64,000 nt of DNA from Eonycteris spelaea (GCA_003508835.1 PUFA01000034.1:4552501-4616500); one strand, 5' to 3'. Positions 34,431-48,123 are shown, counted from the stretch's first letter. A program made the numbers and translations. The notes: generated from the sequence alone by a model not told the origin.

Positions 34431-36239
34431 GAAAGGCAGTGACTGTATAGGTCTTTAAAAAAAAAAAATTCTCGGCAGCTTTTGGTATGGTGGTTTGCAC
34501 AAAACAATTGCTAAATAGCTATCTTTACTAACGGCTGCTCGACACACTAATTAAAGGAAATGAACTTGAATATTTTCCCAGTAAGTTTCCACTGTGAATC
34601 ATGAAATTATTAGAAGCACAAAGCGTGGAGGGATTCAGAGCATCTTCCTTTTAGACATACTGCAATGCTGACGCTGCCTTCCAAACAGATCACAGCTAGT
34701 TCGTGACGGGGCTTTTAAAACTTGGGTTAGTGTTCACAACCCCAGTCAGCAGAAAGCGAAGTTACTGCCCTATTTGTGTCAATTTTTATTTCTAGGAGAA
34801 CAAATTGAATGCTCAACGATATACCCATTTGAAATTTTTGGTGATGAAAGTTAGAAAGAAAATACTTCAATTTTTAATTGTGAAAAAAAAAAGCAATGAT
34901 AAAAAGTTTAGAAAAAAGAAATTCCAAAATAGCTCATCACTTTACGACAGAATAAGAACCATAATCATCTGTATTAATTCACTTTTTAGATATCCGTGTT
35001 TTTATGACTATAATTGAGTATACCTACAATTTTGTATTTGCCAATTATATTGTGTTTGATTTAGAAATTGCTAGGGAGTCTTACTAATTCTATTTTGAAT
35101 AGTTATGCAATGTTCCTGTTGCAGTATATTTATCCATTCCCTTGTTGCAGTTGATGTGAGACTATAATAAATAGTTCTTGAATGAACATTTTCATTCCTA
35201 TAATTTTCATACTTTCTGGATATTTTTGGGAGTGGGAATAGGGTCTCAGAAATGAGATCATAGGGTTATGGGTTTGATCACATTAAATCTAATTGTTTTT
35301 TTTAAAGTCTACAGAAATTTATAATTAAAATAATGAGAACTTTTTCTTTGTTGGCTAGAATTCTTTCCTCTGTGTAAGCAGGGAACAAGAGTTTCTGGAT
35401 ACTTTTCTAGTGCCTCTCGTGTAGTGTGATAGATATAAAAATGTATAAGCCAAAGTTTCTCTCTTTTTCAGGCGATTATTTAATTAGAAGAGCAGACTGA
35501 GGCTGAATACACAGAAACTGTGAGGCTGAGGTTAAGATATTAAATATAATTTTTGAAATAATTTAGAAAAGTTGAGTTCCATGAGGGTGGAAATACTAGA
35601 AAAGTTTTCATGGAAGAAATAAATTTGAATTTAATAAGATAATGTTTTAAAGAGAATATTAAGTTCAAAGAACACTTCCAGTTAATTTTCTTTACCTGGC
35701 TTACTTTTCTTGGAGATAAAATAATGATTTTTGTTTCCAAAATTTTAATCGACTAAATTGTGATGACAACAAAGATTTATAATTGGTGCCCCACTCTTTG
35801 AATTTTTGCTCATTTTACTTCTAAAATTAACTTTCATAAAGAGCCCTGTTGGAAGGGAGATCTTTTCAGAAACATTGCCTCTCTATTCCTTAATATGAAA
35901 AGTATGAATTTTTATTAGTTTTGACTGAATTACAGTTTATTTTTGCTTGAGACTAAACATAAGTTTCATAACAGTGCGTGCTACGTGCTTTGCCAATGGG
36001 TGATGCATGTGTCATACCGCAGACTCAGTTTGAAGTGTGGCCCTGGTTTTTCCTGACAAAATAGGGTGTTTTTGAGGCAGGTTTGGAAGGGCTACTCACT
36101 CACATGGCAGTCCCACCTGTGTGTCAGCCAAAGTACACAGACCACAGCCCCCGTGCTCCCCCAAAGGACAGGATTCTGGTGGTATATTCGTCATTTCTTC
36201 CGTGCGTTGATATGGCCTGTGCTCAGAGGGAGCACAGAG

Positions 36240-36240
<1 letters not shown>

Positions 36241-36279
<39 letters not shown>

Positions 36280-36286
36280 GTGTGTG
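36241..36286. repeat. (TG)n microsatellite
   Basis: About 23 TG units with one CG interruption. The Cys/Val-rich frames crossing it are artefacts. Confidence 0.95.
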
Positions 36287-37749
36287 ACTCAGATAGGAGA
36301 AGAGATAACTCTGGAATGGCGTGAACTTCTCATGCTCTCAGCGAACAATGGCGGAAGAATGGAGTTCTGTCTTGGGAGAATCAGGTTCACCTCCCCAGAA
36401 AAAAGGCGTTGGAGCTGAACTTTGATAGATAAAATTTGCCAGGTGGAGACCAGCTCGAGAAAGAGGATGAGGGAATGCGTTCTTGTCAGAAGACACGGGA
36501 TGCCCAACACTCAAGGGGCCCTGGGGCCCCCCCCGGGGACTCTGAGTGCAGGAAAGTGGGTCCAGGCGGCCGGAGCAGGACACTTGGGACAGAGGCAGCG
36601 TGGCACATCAGGCACATTCGTGACTCCTTATTCTAGTTACGATTTCTAGCTCGTAGTTGTCTAGCTCTAATCGTCAAGCTGAGCAACATGACACACAGAA
36701 ATGCGAGTAAGCAAAGTGCTCCCCGGGGACCTTTGAGACCATCTTGCTTCATAGATGTTTGCGTTTCTGTGAAGATGAGCTTTCATCCAGTCTCGCTGCC
36801 AGAAAACCCTCAGTGGATTGCAAGCAACCGAATATGTTATCTTTTGAAAGAGCGAAATAACAAGGGATGAGATTCTTGCCAAAGAACCACCCCAAAGATT
36901 GAAATTGCTTATTACCAAGAGTATTTTCATCAAATCTGTATTATTGAAGGCTTTTAAGGTTAAGACGTTTAACTATTTAGCTCGGATTTTGCTCTTCAGC
37001 CTGATTTGAAAATGTGGTAATTAGTATATTAATGAATTATTTATGTTAATATTATACAGGCTAGATTGGCTAAGGTGTTATAGAAACCCAGGAAAGATCA
37101 TCCCGGATTGCTCTTACTTAAGGTCACCTTGAAATTTTCTGAGGTTTCAGCTATTTCTGAGCCTTGGTTGTGGCTGCATTTCCCATTCCCCTTGAAGTCT
37201 TCTTTTTGTTCACCTGGTTCCCATTATTCAGCCTCAGAGGAACTTGTAAATATGTGAATCATTATTTTATGATAAACACTTTGAAGCAGGAAAGGGTCCT
37301 TTCCATTTTCTTCTTTCAAGTGAGCCGGTGATGCTTGGGAATCAGTGGAAAAATAGAATAGAGGCGTCTGGGCCAAGAAGCCATACATACACACCCAAGT
37401 GAAGAAGTGCCCGTTTTATGCTAATAAATAATTTAAATGTTTAAATTAGTTTGGGCTGGCACTGTACCGTGAATCCTGAATTCGTTAAGGATGACGAAAG
37501 CCGGGGAGGGTCACTCAAGTCACTGGAGCAGGCAGGAGGCAAGGACATGGCTTGGTGGGGCTACATTCCAGGAAGCATGAGACCATGGGGTCACGTGGTG
37601 GCTGCAGCGAGCAAAGGAAGGCAGAGACCCGAAAGGCATTTTAGAAGAAGGTCTGGCAGAATATTGTTCATGGGTTGGATGTGAGGGGCGAAAAGGATAA
37701 AAAGGAATGAAAAGGCATCCGTTCTAAAATGCTCTACCAGGGTCAGTAG

Positions 37750-38260
37750 GTTGTCAGTGTGAATACAGATTAGCAGTTCCGTGTTTATGTTCTCTCGGAT
37801 TTTTTTCCTCTTCTCGAGCCCTACTTCTTAGGGCATTGAAACAGAAGTGAGAGAAAATCCCAGCAAGAGTAACTTCAGTGACTAAACGATGGGTCCATGA
37901 GTCATTGGGCGTGGCAGCCCTGGCACAATGCCAGCTCCGTGATGAACTGGAAAGCAAGTTGAATAAATGTCATTCGGCTGCTTGTTGCTTTATGCTTACA
38001 TTTTATGAGGCTGCTGAGAAGGGTGAGCACAACCTTATAGACATTCTCATGCAGAATATAATGCGATTTATCTTCCTCTCCAAAGAATGCGAGGTGGGAG
38101 AGAGACACGTTTATCCCTGCATCCATCTCGACACTACAGAAATCCCACCTTTCGAAAAGCATTGGATTTGTAGCTTTGTAAACAAAACAGCATGTACTCA
38201 TTGTGAAAAGATTTCAACGAGTAAAACATCATACGAAAGTCAGAGGGATCTGTTTCCTTC
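37750..38260. promoter_or_regulatory. Candidate conserved non-coding block
   Basis: About 500 bases have balanced composition and no repeat landmarks that I recognise. The longest frame (37878-38264, +) lacks a domain, a Kozak context of note or splice signals, so I do not call a gene. It is a fair candidate for cross-species comparison. Confidence 0.2.
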
Positions 38261-38459
38261 TTAGTCCCATTTCATGCGTTTGCATGCGTACGTGCACACA
38301 CAGTCTTTTTTTTAAAAAAAGTACCAATCGGAAACTTACTGTTTTCGCTATGAAGGGTTTTTTAATGCCTCCATTTTTGCTAAACGGGCACCGAGCCACA
38401 GAGAGTTTTGTGTGTTTCCGTGGCCAGTCTGAGCTCACTCTGAGCTAGCGACTTGGCGA

Positions 38460-38660
38460 GCGTCGACTCACATTCACACTGCTGTGGTTTCAGATTGTGG
38501 CTCCCTCCCCTACCAGCCATGTCACCGCACGTCCCTTCCTCAGTTTCCTCATCTGTAAAGGGGGGGGGAATAGGGTACTTGTCTCACAGTGTCGCTGCCG
38601 GGACCAAATTAGACGTCAGGCACAGGGCGAGCGTCTGGAATGCTGTGTGTGCACGACACG
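38460..38660 (+). repeat. MIR SINE
   Basis: 'gactcacattcacactgctg', 'cttcctcagtttcctcatctgtaaag' and a 3' 'ccgggaccaaattagacgtcaggcac' fit MIR in sense orientation. Confidence 0.75.
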
Positions 38661-39054
38661 TTAACTTCCATGTATGGAGAACGGAGAAGACTTTCAGAAT
38701 GACCTCGAAGTTCCAAGGGGATGCCCCTCTCTCTCCCTCAGTTCCCCAGAGTCGACACAGGCTCATTCAAACGTCCGACTCCAGACCTTCAGGGTGCTGA
38801 ATATCACATACGTTGGTGTTTTAGGAAGGTTGCCTGGCTATTTTCTGTTTCTTTTGGAGACTCAGAAAGTTTTGTCCTTGATATATTTGATCTTTCAGGC
38901 TTTTAACTTTCGGTTCCCCAGGCTTTGGCACATGTGGGTAGAGAAGGTACAGATGAAAGGCTTGCGACAGGACCAGTGAGCAAGGATCGTGTTTATTTTC
39001 TCATGAAGTGCGTCTTTGCAATCATTTGAAGCCATGAGTGTGCAGCTGGGCGCG

Positions 39055-39107
39055 CACACTCCTCTTCTCTCCTCCCCTCTACCCTCCCCTCCCCTCCTCT
39101 CTCTCAC
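39055..39107. repeat. Polypyrimidine low-complexity tract
   Basis: 'ctcctcttctctcctcccctctacc...' is almost pure C/T and lies about 125 bases before the next exon. It is too far upstream to be the acceptor's own tract. Confidence 0.8.
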
Positions 39108-39230
39108 CACAAGATGCTAGGAATCACCTGCTTCCACACCATTCCAGGCTGTTTAAATGCGTTGCCTTCAAGGCCACATGAGCAGGAGATGCCTTAACGA
39201 GTCCCCCTTTATCTCTCCCCGCCCCCACAG

Positions 39231-39344
39231 GAGCACACTGTGAGTCGTACAAGGACCCCTGCGCTAACGTCAGCTGTCTGCACGGAGGCACCTGTGACAG
39301 CGAGGGCCTGAACGGCACGTGTGTCTGCGCGCCAGGGTTCACAG
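39231..39344 (+). CDS. DNER: DNER EGF-repeat exon with a GC 5' splice site
   Basis: The acceptor is cccccacag at 39222-39230. The exon is 114 nt (38 codons' worth), phase 1 at both ends. It reads AHCESYKDPCANVSC, LHGGTCDSEG, LNGTCVCAPGFT, giving the end of one EGF and most of the next. NVS and NGT are N-glycosylation sequons, and CLHGGTC fits the O-fucose consensus. The exon ends ACAG and the intron begins GCAAGT at 39345, so the 5' splice site is of the GC type. The flanking match to CAG/GCAAGT is otherwise perfect, as is usual for functional GC-AG introns. Joining to the next exon restores glycine and the following EEC, which confirms the boundary. No lesion is seen in this exon. Confidence 0.95.
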
Positions 39345-40559
39345 GCAAGTGGACTGCGTGTTAAACTGCCCACAAAATCCCTGCGGTTGCAGCCACTAAA
39401 AACCCCGGGACCCTCCACACACACGTTATTTCAGAACGTAAGTAGGCATGGCCGCACCAAAAGTCTGTTTTTAAACAACGGGCTGTCCGTCATCAAACGA
39501 GGCTCTTCCTGAACGCCGCGGAGACCAGCAGTGCTGTACATTTTCAGGCTGTAACTGTGACACGTGAGAAATGAGCCATCACAGCAACACCCGAAAAGGT
39601 CTGTGTGAACGGAAGAAGGGGAAGTGCAGGATCAAATGTGTCCTCCATATAAAAGCGACTAGGTTTTGAAAAATGAAAAGAGATGGTGAGAAGTGCCAGG
39701 AGATGCTCCAGGTTCTGGGTGGATCGCGAGCTGAGGCATAGATGCTGCAGGTGGGCACTGGGCACGAAGGGTCAGAGGAAACCGCCCAAGGGCAAAGCAG
39801 GCAGGGAGGACAGGGCCGGGTTCCGAGGAGCCTTGGCGGCCACCGAACTCTGAATCACTTCTTTAGAATCGCTTCTAAACTAGGGTGTCCAGACTGCCGA
39901 GGCTCCTTTACGTCACTCCTGTGGGCTCTGGGGAGTGTGCAAATGCCCCAGATCATGTGCGCAATGTTGCATGTATGAGCATCCGCTGAGGGGGTCTCTC
40001 TAACCTTCATCAGATTTTCAAACAGAACTCTGAACTGCCGCGGCAGAAAAGGTCCACCCTTTGCTTCACCAGCAGAACCCGGGAGTCCCGACATGTAGAG
40101 CAGGGGACGCAGCAGGGGACACGTCCATGATTTCAGAGCTTTGCTCAACCAACAAAAGTACCCGGGTTGCTCTGGTTTGCAGGTTGGGGAAGGCTGACCG
40201 GCAAGGAGCCCGTAGGAGCAGATGACTATTTAAGCTGCAGGACACCATGTTGTCATTGGCAGGAGAGACTTCGTGGGCTCACCTCTCCCCTGCTAAGTCA
40301 CCATCTTCCCAGAGCCTGGGTCCCCACTGCATTTCCGGGGAGTCCCACTCGTGCTTCTGGGGAGGATGCCAACTGTCAAAATGTGGGAGAAGCAACTTCT
40401 GACCTTTCTATTTGTCTCTGTCACATCTGTGCTTTCCTTTCGGGTTTGCCTAGGACTGGGGAGTGGGTTCACTCCAGAAAGTCATTCACAGATGGTTTTG
40501 TTTTGCTGACTGGTTTATAAACACACACAGACATTTACACTCATCAGTGGATGTAAAAA

Positions 40560-41640
40560 CAATATTGAGGAAGCATCTTGATTTTTTTTTTCAGATGTTT
40601 TTATCCCACGAATAATAAAAAGTGTAGAAGAAAAATTGGAAAGTATAGTGTGATAGGAAAAACATCACTTAAAACTTCACTACAAGGAGTTAGGGATAAT
40701 CATTGGTAATTAATAACCTTGATATAATTGTACATCTATTTGAACATAAAAGGAATCATACTATATTATAACCTCCTCCCTCACAAATATATGTATATCA
40801 TAAATGTACATCAAGAAGTATGCTCCTGTTTTATCATTTTAACTGGCTGCCGTTTAGTCCAGTATATAAAATATCATTTTTTTTAACCCATTGTCAATTT
40901 AGCCTTGGGAGAGTTGGTAACTTTTCTGTTAGAAACAACACTGCAATGAATGTTCTTATATGTACGTCTCGGGGTGCTGACCTGACTTTTTCTTTGAGCT
41001 AATTTCCCAAGAATGAAATTCCAGGGTCCAGGAAATACTTATTTCCGTATTTCTCTCCAGGATACACCATTTTACCAATATTCACCCCACCAAGAGTGCA
41101 CAAGAGTGTCTGTCTGTTTATTTGTCGTCACACAAATATTGAGAATCATCATTCTGGTGGCTAAAAATGCACCGAAGTGTTGTTTTACTTTGTAGGTGTT
41201 TGATTTTTAGTGAGGTGGGATACTTTTTAAATATGTTTATGGCCATTTGTGTTTCTTCTTTTATGAACTCTATCAGTATCCTTTGTTTCCTATTCTCCTA
41301 AACCATTTATGTTAATCTTCATTCTTGGTTCGAAATAGCCCTTTACAGTAAGTTTATTACATTTTATCTGCCGTAAGTTGCAAATATTTCTCCACCGTCA
41401 TTTGCCATTTAAATGTATGTGAAGGGATTGTTTTATTTTCCATATATCATATTTAAATTTTATATAATTAAATCTTGATTTTTTTTTGTTTTATGCTAGA
41501 AAGAACCGATATGTATCAAGTTTTATGATATACTCCTATATTATTCCATTCATGTATGAGCTCATTTTGTTCATGTAAATGTTTAATCCATTTGAAATTT
41601 ATCTTGGTATCTTATGGGAAATAAAATGCAATCTCTTCTC
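40560..41640 (-). repeat. L1M-type LINE, antisense
   Basis: Antisense L1 landmarks: 'ggaatcatactatattataacc', 'aacaacactgcaatgaatgttctta', 'ggccatttgtgtttcttcttttatgaac', 'gtttaatccatttgaaatttatcttgg'. It is AT-rich with no frame. Confidence 0.6.
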
Positions 41641-41644
41641 CAGA

Positions 41645-42445
41645 ATATTGAGCAAATCTCCAACTGCCTACTCAGCACTGACTCTTGGATGTCTCTCAAA
41701 GACACCTCAGACTTAGAGATTTTCTTCTCCTTTCCTTCCTTTAAATATTTGCTAGCTCATTAAATGATATTACCACCACCTGAAATTCTGGACAGAAGCT
41801 GGGGAATCCTTTCAGTCCCCTCCTCCTCTTCCTCTTCACCTGCATCCGACAACCAAGGGGCCCTGAAAACCCCGTAGAGCCTCTCACTTCTTCCTAGAGC
41901 CAACACAGGGCTACCTGCAGCTCCCGCCTGCATGAGTGCAGCCCCTGCCGACTGGTCTCCCCACCTCTTCCTCATCACCCCTAGGACGTCTCTGTGTACT
42001 TATCTGATTATTTTCTGAGCTAATTTCCCAAGCATGAAATCCCAGGGTCCAGGAGAATACTTACGTATTTCATACTTATGTATTTACATACTTACCTGAA
42101 AATCTAATCTTGTCGCTCCCTACTTATAATTTGCCTATTGGGGAAAAAAAAATTCCCTATTGACATTTCATTGTCTTTCAGAAAAAGGTCAGAGCCCTTA
42201 ACTTGACCATCGGGACCTGAGTGGTCTGGCCCCATTCAGCATTTCCAGGCCCCCCCCCCCCCCCCCCGCCACCTGCTTGATTCTTGAACACCCCAGGTTC
42301 TTCTCAGTGATGTTTTTTCCTTCTGTCTCCTGCCTCCCAGTGCTCTGTGTCCCCACCCTCCCATCCCCCACTCCTAGGCATTTCTTTATGGTCCTCACCC
42401 CAGTCGCAGCACGCGGAGGACTCTTCCACGGAAGTAGGTTCAAAC
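41645..42445 (+). repeat. L2 LINE fragment with a foreign patch
   Basis: L2-like text includes 'aatctaatcttgtcgctccctacttat', 'tcagagcccttaacttgacc', 'gtggtctggcccc' and 'cttgaacaccccaggttcttctcag'. A 60-base patch at about 42002-42062 does not belong to L2: it nearly copies 40981-41040. Confidence 0.6.
42250..42267. repeat. Poly-C tract (18 C)
   Basis: An uninterrupted C run inside the L2. It is prone to sequencing-length errors and can form quadruplex or i-motif structure. Confidence 0.95.
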
Positions 42446-42989
42446 ATCACACTAATTGGTCTTTGAAAACACCAAATGCCTATTTCTAGTCATCTCTGGG
42501 AATCTTTTTAAATGAAAAGGACCATCGAATAGTTCCTAAAATTGTTTGGAAAGTTGAACTGTTAATGTGTTTCACAGAACACTGGTCCCATGAGATGCTC
42601 CATGGAAAAAAATGTCTGTGGCCAAGTAAATTTGGGATATAGTAGACGCCACGTGGAGATTCATGAGATGTCTGCATACTAAGACTCAGACGGCTTATAG
42701 TAAAGAATCTTATTTGCCTTTATTTCCCAAATATATTTAATCATAGAACCTATCATATTCTGCGAGCCGGCATTCCATTGGAGAGGCTGATAAGATATTA
42801 ACTACCACCAAGTGAGGAACAATGGTGCCTCTGCTCGATGAACTGCTACCTTGGAACCAAATACTCTTGCATTATACCTGAGGTTTAGCAAAACTTACTG
42901 TTGCCAACTGTTAAGTGCTCAAAAGCTCCCTAATTGACTGAGTGCAGTGAAGTTGGCAAATCATTGTTATATAGTTAGATATTCAGTCC

Positions 42990-44770
42990 AATGTCACATT
43001 TACCTTATGAGATCGGTTTTCAGTTTGTGGTTATTTTGCTCTTCTCTTTCTAGGCTCTTTTGATAGGACCTTAGATTATTGATTTGACATGTTTTCTCAT
43101 TTCTGATGCATGCATTTAGTGCTATAAATTCTCCCCTCCATATTTCTTTGGCTGTGTCTCGCAAATTTTATTTTGTATTTTCATTTTCATTTAATTCATT
43201 TTTTTTAGGTTCCTTTAGATTTTCTTTTTGAACTATGGATTATTCATGAGTGGGTTATATACTTGGGGCTTTTTTCCCCCTGTACCTTTTGACATTTCTG
43301 GGCTGCTGACTTTTCCAGCACCTGGTCTGGAAAATATGGGGTTAAAAGGAGACTCAGAAAGCTCATCATCATGTTGATCCTTAGGCCCTGAGGTTCCCAG
43401 CCACTCTGTCTCGACCTCTCAGATTATCTCACGTTTGTTTTACACATAATGTCTAGGGTTTTGCTTGTACTTAGTGGGGGGTATAGGAAAAATATTTCTG
43501 CTCCATCTTTTTGGAAGTGGAAGTCTCATTCTGGCTGTTTTTAGATTTTTTTTCCCATTATTATTGACTTTTAGCAATTGATTATCATGTACCTTGATGT
43601 GATTTTGTTGGTGTTTATCCTGCTTGGTATTTGTTGCACTTCTTGGATCTGTGGTCTTACAGTTTTTATCAAATTTAGAAAAATTTTAGCTACTATTCCA
43701 CCAAATATTATTTTATGCCTCTTCCTCATTTCCTGGACTCTCATTACACCTGTGATAAACTACTAAAAATTGTAAAACTGGTCACCGAGTCTCTGTTGAG
43801 TTTAAAAACATTTTTACCTGAGCTTCATTTTGTCTAGTTTCTATTGCTGTTTTCAAGTTTGCTAATCTTTTATTCTGTAGCATCTAATCTGTTAATACAG
43901 CTCTGTATTGTTTTGTTTTTAATTTGATATTTTTTCATATCTAGAAGGTTCATTCTGTTCTTTTTTATATCTTCCATTTTTATCCTCATTGCTTGTTCAT
44001 GTTTTCCTTTACATTTTGAGCAGACTCCTTGTTTAATCGCCATCATTTGTTACTTCTGGGTCTCTGTCTTTTGAACAGAAGAAAAACCAGATTTTTCTTC
44101 TGGTTATGGGTTACACATGTCTGCTTCTTTGCCTGTCTAATAATTTTTGTTTGATGCTGGACATTGTTAGTAAAGTTGTTGAGTGATCGGATTTATGTCT
44201 TTCTTGTAAAAGTGCTCGCCTTTTTTTTTACAGCAGGTAAATAAATTACTTGTCAACCTGACTGATCCTTTCAAGGTTCATCTTTAATATTTGGGGGGTG
44301 GGGATGAGTCTATAGTACCTTTTCCTCAGGGGATGTCATGCTCTCCTGCTAAGGTGAATGCACTGGGTGATCAATGAAATATCTGTATTCTGACTTGTGA
44401 GAGTTTGAATCCCTACCAGTCCTCTGTGAGCTTTGGAAACTGTTCGTCTTTTATCTTGTTTCCCAGGCCTGTGGAGCTTCATTTACTCACGCCTAAAACT
44501 TAGTAACTGACTCGAGGGACACAGCATATTCCTCATGCTCTTTTTACGAGTGGCTGTATCTCCTGTGGTAGTCTGTCCTACAAATTACAACTCTCCCGGC
44601 CTCTAGGAAATCCAGTTCTCCTGAGCTCAGTGAAACCATTCTGTTTTAAATTGGCTCTGGGCAGAAAGCCAAGACGATTATGGTACTCAGCTGTTTTTGT
44701 TTCCCTCCTCTCAGCTGTCATGGTCATGCTCTGCCTGTTGTCCAATGTCTTAAAAGTATTTTTTAAAAAA
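42990..44770 (-). repeat. Old L1 LINE, antisense, 5' region
   Basis: Landmarks include 'gcatttagtgctataaattctcccctcc', 'ttttcattttcatttaattc', 'tcatgtaccttgatgtgattttgttggtgtttatcctgcttgg', 'cttctggttatgggttacacatgtctgcttctttgcctg'. They match the antisense 5' half of old mammalian L1s. No intact frame remains. Confidence 0.6.
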
Positions 44771-47700
44771 CTACATATTTCATCTGCTTGTCTAATTATT
44801 TACAGTGAGAGGGCAAGACAGGTTCCAGTTACTCCATCGTGATAGAAGAAATTTCAAAGACTTTTAAAGATTCATTTCATCTGGAATAACGTGCTTGTCA
44901 AGTATGAAGACAGAAGTAAAGCACCCAGTCCAGTGACTGGCACATAGTAGGCACATATTTGATACAATTTATTATGATTATCATGATTTTCATTGATATC
45001 ATTTAGTGTGGGCTCTGTTAACCCAAGAATTTACTCACGGCAGTGACTTTTGATTTTTAAAAAAATTTTTAAAATTTATCTGGGGAAAGATAAACAGTAT
45101 ACTTATAAATTTGCATGAATGCTACCAAATTTGATACCCATGAAACATATTGCCTCTTAGAAAGTAGTAGATTGAAAATCAATTGTGAAAGATTTAAAGT
45201 TCAGACTCTGATTTCCATCTTTAGTCAAGTAGAAATTTCATTTTGTATTCTCTTTACAAATGTTATTTGCGCACAACAGCAATTTAAAATTGATTTTTCT
45301 CCAACACAAATTTTTTTTAAAAGTAAGCAAATCAATGAAAAAGTCATTTGGCTAGAGCCAGCAAAAGCATAACGATTTATTAAGTCAATTATGAGTAAAG
45401 AAAGATGATATAATATACTAAGACCTTTTCTAGTAGAATAAGCTAGACTACATATTGCTTGGGACTGGAATAATGGGGTGTTGAAATGTATAAAAAACCC
45501 CATAATACTCTCAACATAGAGAAATGTAAATAAACTCAAACTTGCTCTTCATAATTCATTACAAATCTTTAAATACCTTGCGGAAGACTGATGGCAAAAA
45601 GCGTGATCGCTCGAAGGCAGAGGACCGTCTTCTCTAGGAGTCCTCTGGTCAGAATTTTCCTTGAGCGCCTCCATCCTCAGACTACTCTGTACTCCTTCCG
45701 CCAGCATGTGATACAGTGAAGGCATCAAACCGAGAGCCAGCTGGGGGAAAACTGATTCAACTGGAAGCGTGAGAGTGTTAGTCTGTAAAAGAGGCCATTA
45801 GAGGAAATCTCAAGGTACCTGCGAACTCTGTCGCTCCAGCCTTCTGCCAGAGCACGTGTGCTGTGGAATAGCTCTTCGGGCCCCCGGCTGGCACGGAGTT
45901 TACATCATTAACTAATGTCATTCAATCCCCAGTATGGCTCTAAGAACCCTGTGGTTATGAAAGCCAGAGAGGGAAAGTGTTGGGATGCTCTCCGGGTTTT
46001 AGATATTTGATAAATGCTTAGAGAAAGAGTTCATCTTATTTTCTCTTGCCATTCTCTGTTTCTCCCAAATCTTTCTGATCCAATGGTTTCCAAGAACACT
46101 TGGACTTCTCCTGACTATATGAGAGACCCTTAGAGGTCCAAGAACCAAGTGCACACATTACGGTGGCTCTGGACCCTGCATTTGGCATTTACCCCTTGGG
46201 GAAGCTCTGGGCCAGAGCAGAGCAGGGCCGGGTGGACTGGACAAACAGCTCTGGGATTACCCATAGTTTAAGGAATTAGAAGCGTTTGACATTGGACTTC
46301 TGGAGCAGAGTGGGCGTTTGAGTTTTGCCAGACTGTAGAAGTAGGGAGAAGTCAGGTCGTTTCTACTGCCATTGTTGCAAAGACAAGCATCTTATGTCAG
46401 AATTTGCAGTATTCTGATTGCCAGCTAAATACCTCAATTCGCTTGTCTTCCTAAATGGTTGGGAAACAGAGGTGATGTATATGTTTGTCAAGGTCTTTGA
46501 TTTCATTCTTCTAGTATTTCTCAGTACTTTATTGTTTATACGTCTTTTCAACCAGACTACCACATAATGCCTTTTGTAATAGTCTCGTCTATGCCCGTCC
46601 TGCTCAGAGTGATTGCCCCATTAATAGAAAGACAACCCTTGAAATAGGTTAGTAAGAGGCAATCAATTTCGTGTCTTTCCTATTGATGTAAATGACGATA
46701 TTTACTTCAAGAAACAAATTCCCCTAGACACCAGTGAATTATAATCAACCTAGTAGGACCTGGTAGTACGCGTCTTGTTTGACAGATTTTACTTCAAAAA
46801 TGAAATAGTCAGATGCGGGATATGAAAGGAGTGTGAAATGAAACATACATGCAATGTTTTAGTGTGAGATTGCTTTTCTAAAATGGTCTGTGAGTGTCAT
46901 ATGGTGGTTTTATAAATGCAAAGTAAATCAATAGGAGATAGAAAAGCACTTCGGTGGTAATTAAGTAAGCCTGGAAGTAATTACGCAAGTGCACACAGAC
47001 ACATTGCCATTTGAAAGTGGACAAAATATTTCATTTTGCTCCTTTGCTTCAGTCTATTACTATAGCAGTGCTAAGAGGTTTTGTTTGTTTGTTTTTAATA
47101 TCAATTTTTACATTTATCTAAGCAAATGGAGGCCTATATCAAAAATTTCTTTTCCTCATTTTCAAACTTTTGAGAGAGATTGCTTTCAATGTGAAGTGTC
47201 CTCTTCTCTGCAGCTTTGAGAGATGCGTTTAAATTTCCAAAGCATGCCATTTTGTTCTGACTCACAGTATGGCTTTCTTATCACACGAAGATGTCTTTGT
47301 CCATGTAACTCTAATAACAAGCTCTTTCCTGTAAGGTGGGGTTTGGACCATGGTGACATCAGCTTGTGTCCTGGTTTGTAAGTTTAAATCAGGCTCTCCC
47401 TCAGCGGGGACAAGGGTGCCCCAGAATGCTGGGTCAGGAGCTCCAGGTCACATTTTTCTTTATGGGAGAAGAACAAGACTGGACCACCATTGCCCAGGGA
47501 AAATTATTGACCTCTGACAAAATAGCCTGTGGCCTGACGCTCTTTCCAAGGCTTTCAGTCCAGTCTGGGAGCATATCCGGGGACTTGGGAAGTGGAGTAA
47601 ATTTTCATAATTGACCCAATCGAGGCACACAGTTGTGCCCTACAACCATCCAGAAAAAGTCAAATGTCCAGACACACAAACCCTGGCTACAAAAAAAAAT

Positions 47701-48123
47701 CGTAAACTCTAAGTTTCAGCTTCCTGGAGCTTCAGAAAAATATGTAAGAAGATTCAGCTGACTAAATACCAAATAAACTAGATTTCTTTAATAAAATTAG
47801 GAACCCAAATTTGCTTTTCGATGAACTTTGAAAGGTTTGCTCAAACATGGGAATCAGCTTCAGTTAAATTAGTTTAATAGGTTTAAAGAAGACTCTTTTT
47901 ACCAGTGCCATTTTTTTTTTCTTTTTTAGAAGTTGCACTTAAGTAAAAGATCCGTTGCCCGGAATTTTGGGAGAGTTCTGTGCTTTATGCAAATGGCGAA
48001 TTGGGTTCCATTGCTGGAGGTCATGACCCCAGCCTCCCGTCTTTGCTTTGCCAGAGAAGTGGTGGGTGACGGAGCCGCTGGTGCACCGAGCTGTCTCACT
48101 GACACTTTTCTTTACCTTCTTAG

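Larger units (their letters stand above)
28695..39230 (+). other. DNER: DNER intron (10.5 kb)
   Basis: The donor gtgagc at 28695 pairs with the acceptor cacag at 39226-39230, phase 1. Repeats inside are listed separately. The stretches 28800-30430, 34440-36230, 36600-38440 and 38670-39050 hold no gene I recognise. Those near 34470-34800 and 37750-38260 look unique and non-repetitive. Confidence 0.9.
39345..48123 (+). other. DNER: DNER intron, GC-AG class (8.8 kb)
   Basis: It begins GCAAGT and ends cttcttag at 48116-48123. About half of it is L1 and L2 sequence. The stretches 39360-40560, 42480-42980 and 44850-48100 show no gene; 45550-47250 appears to be unique sequence. Confidence 0.9.

Noticed and set aside
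37878..38264. 128-aa frame in a unique stretch
   Set aside because: No domain or flanking splice signal, unremarkable start context, and overlapping frames on both strands of similar length.
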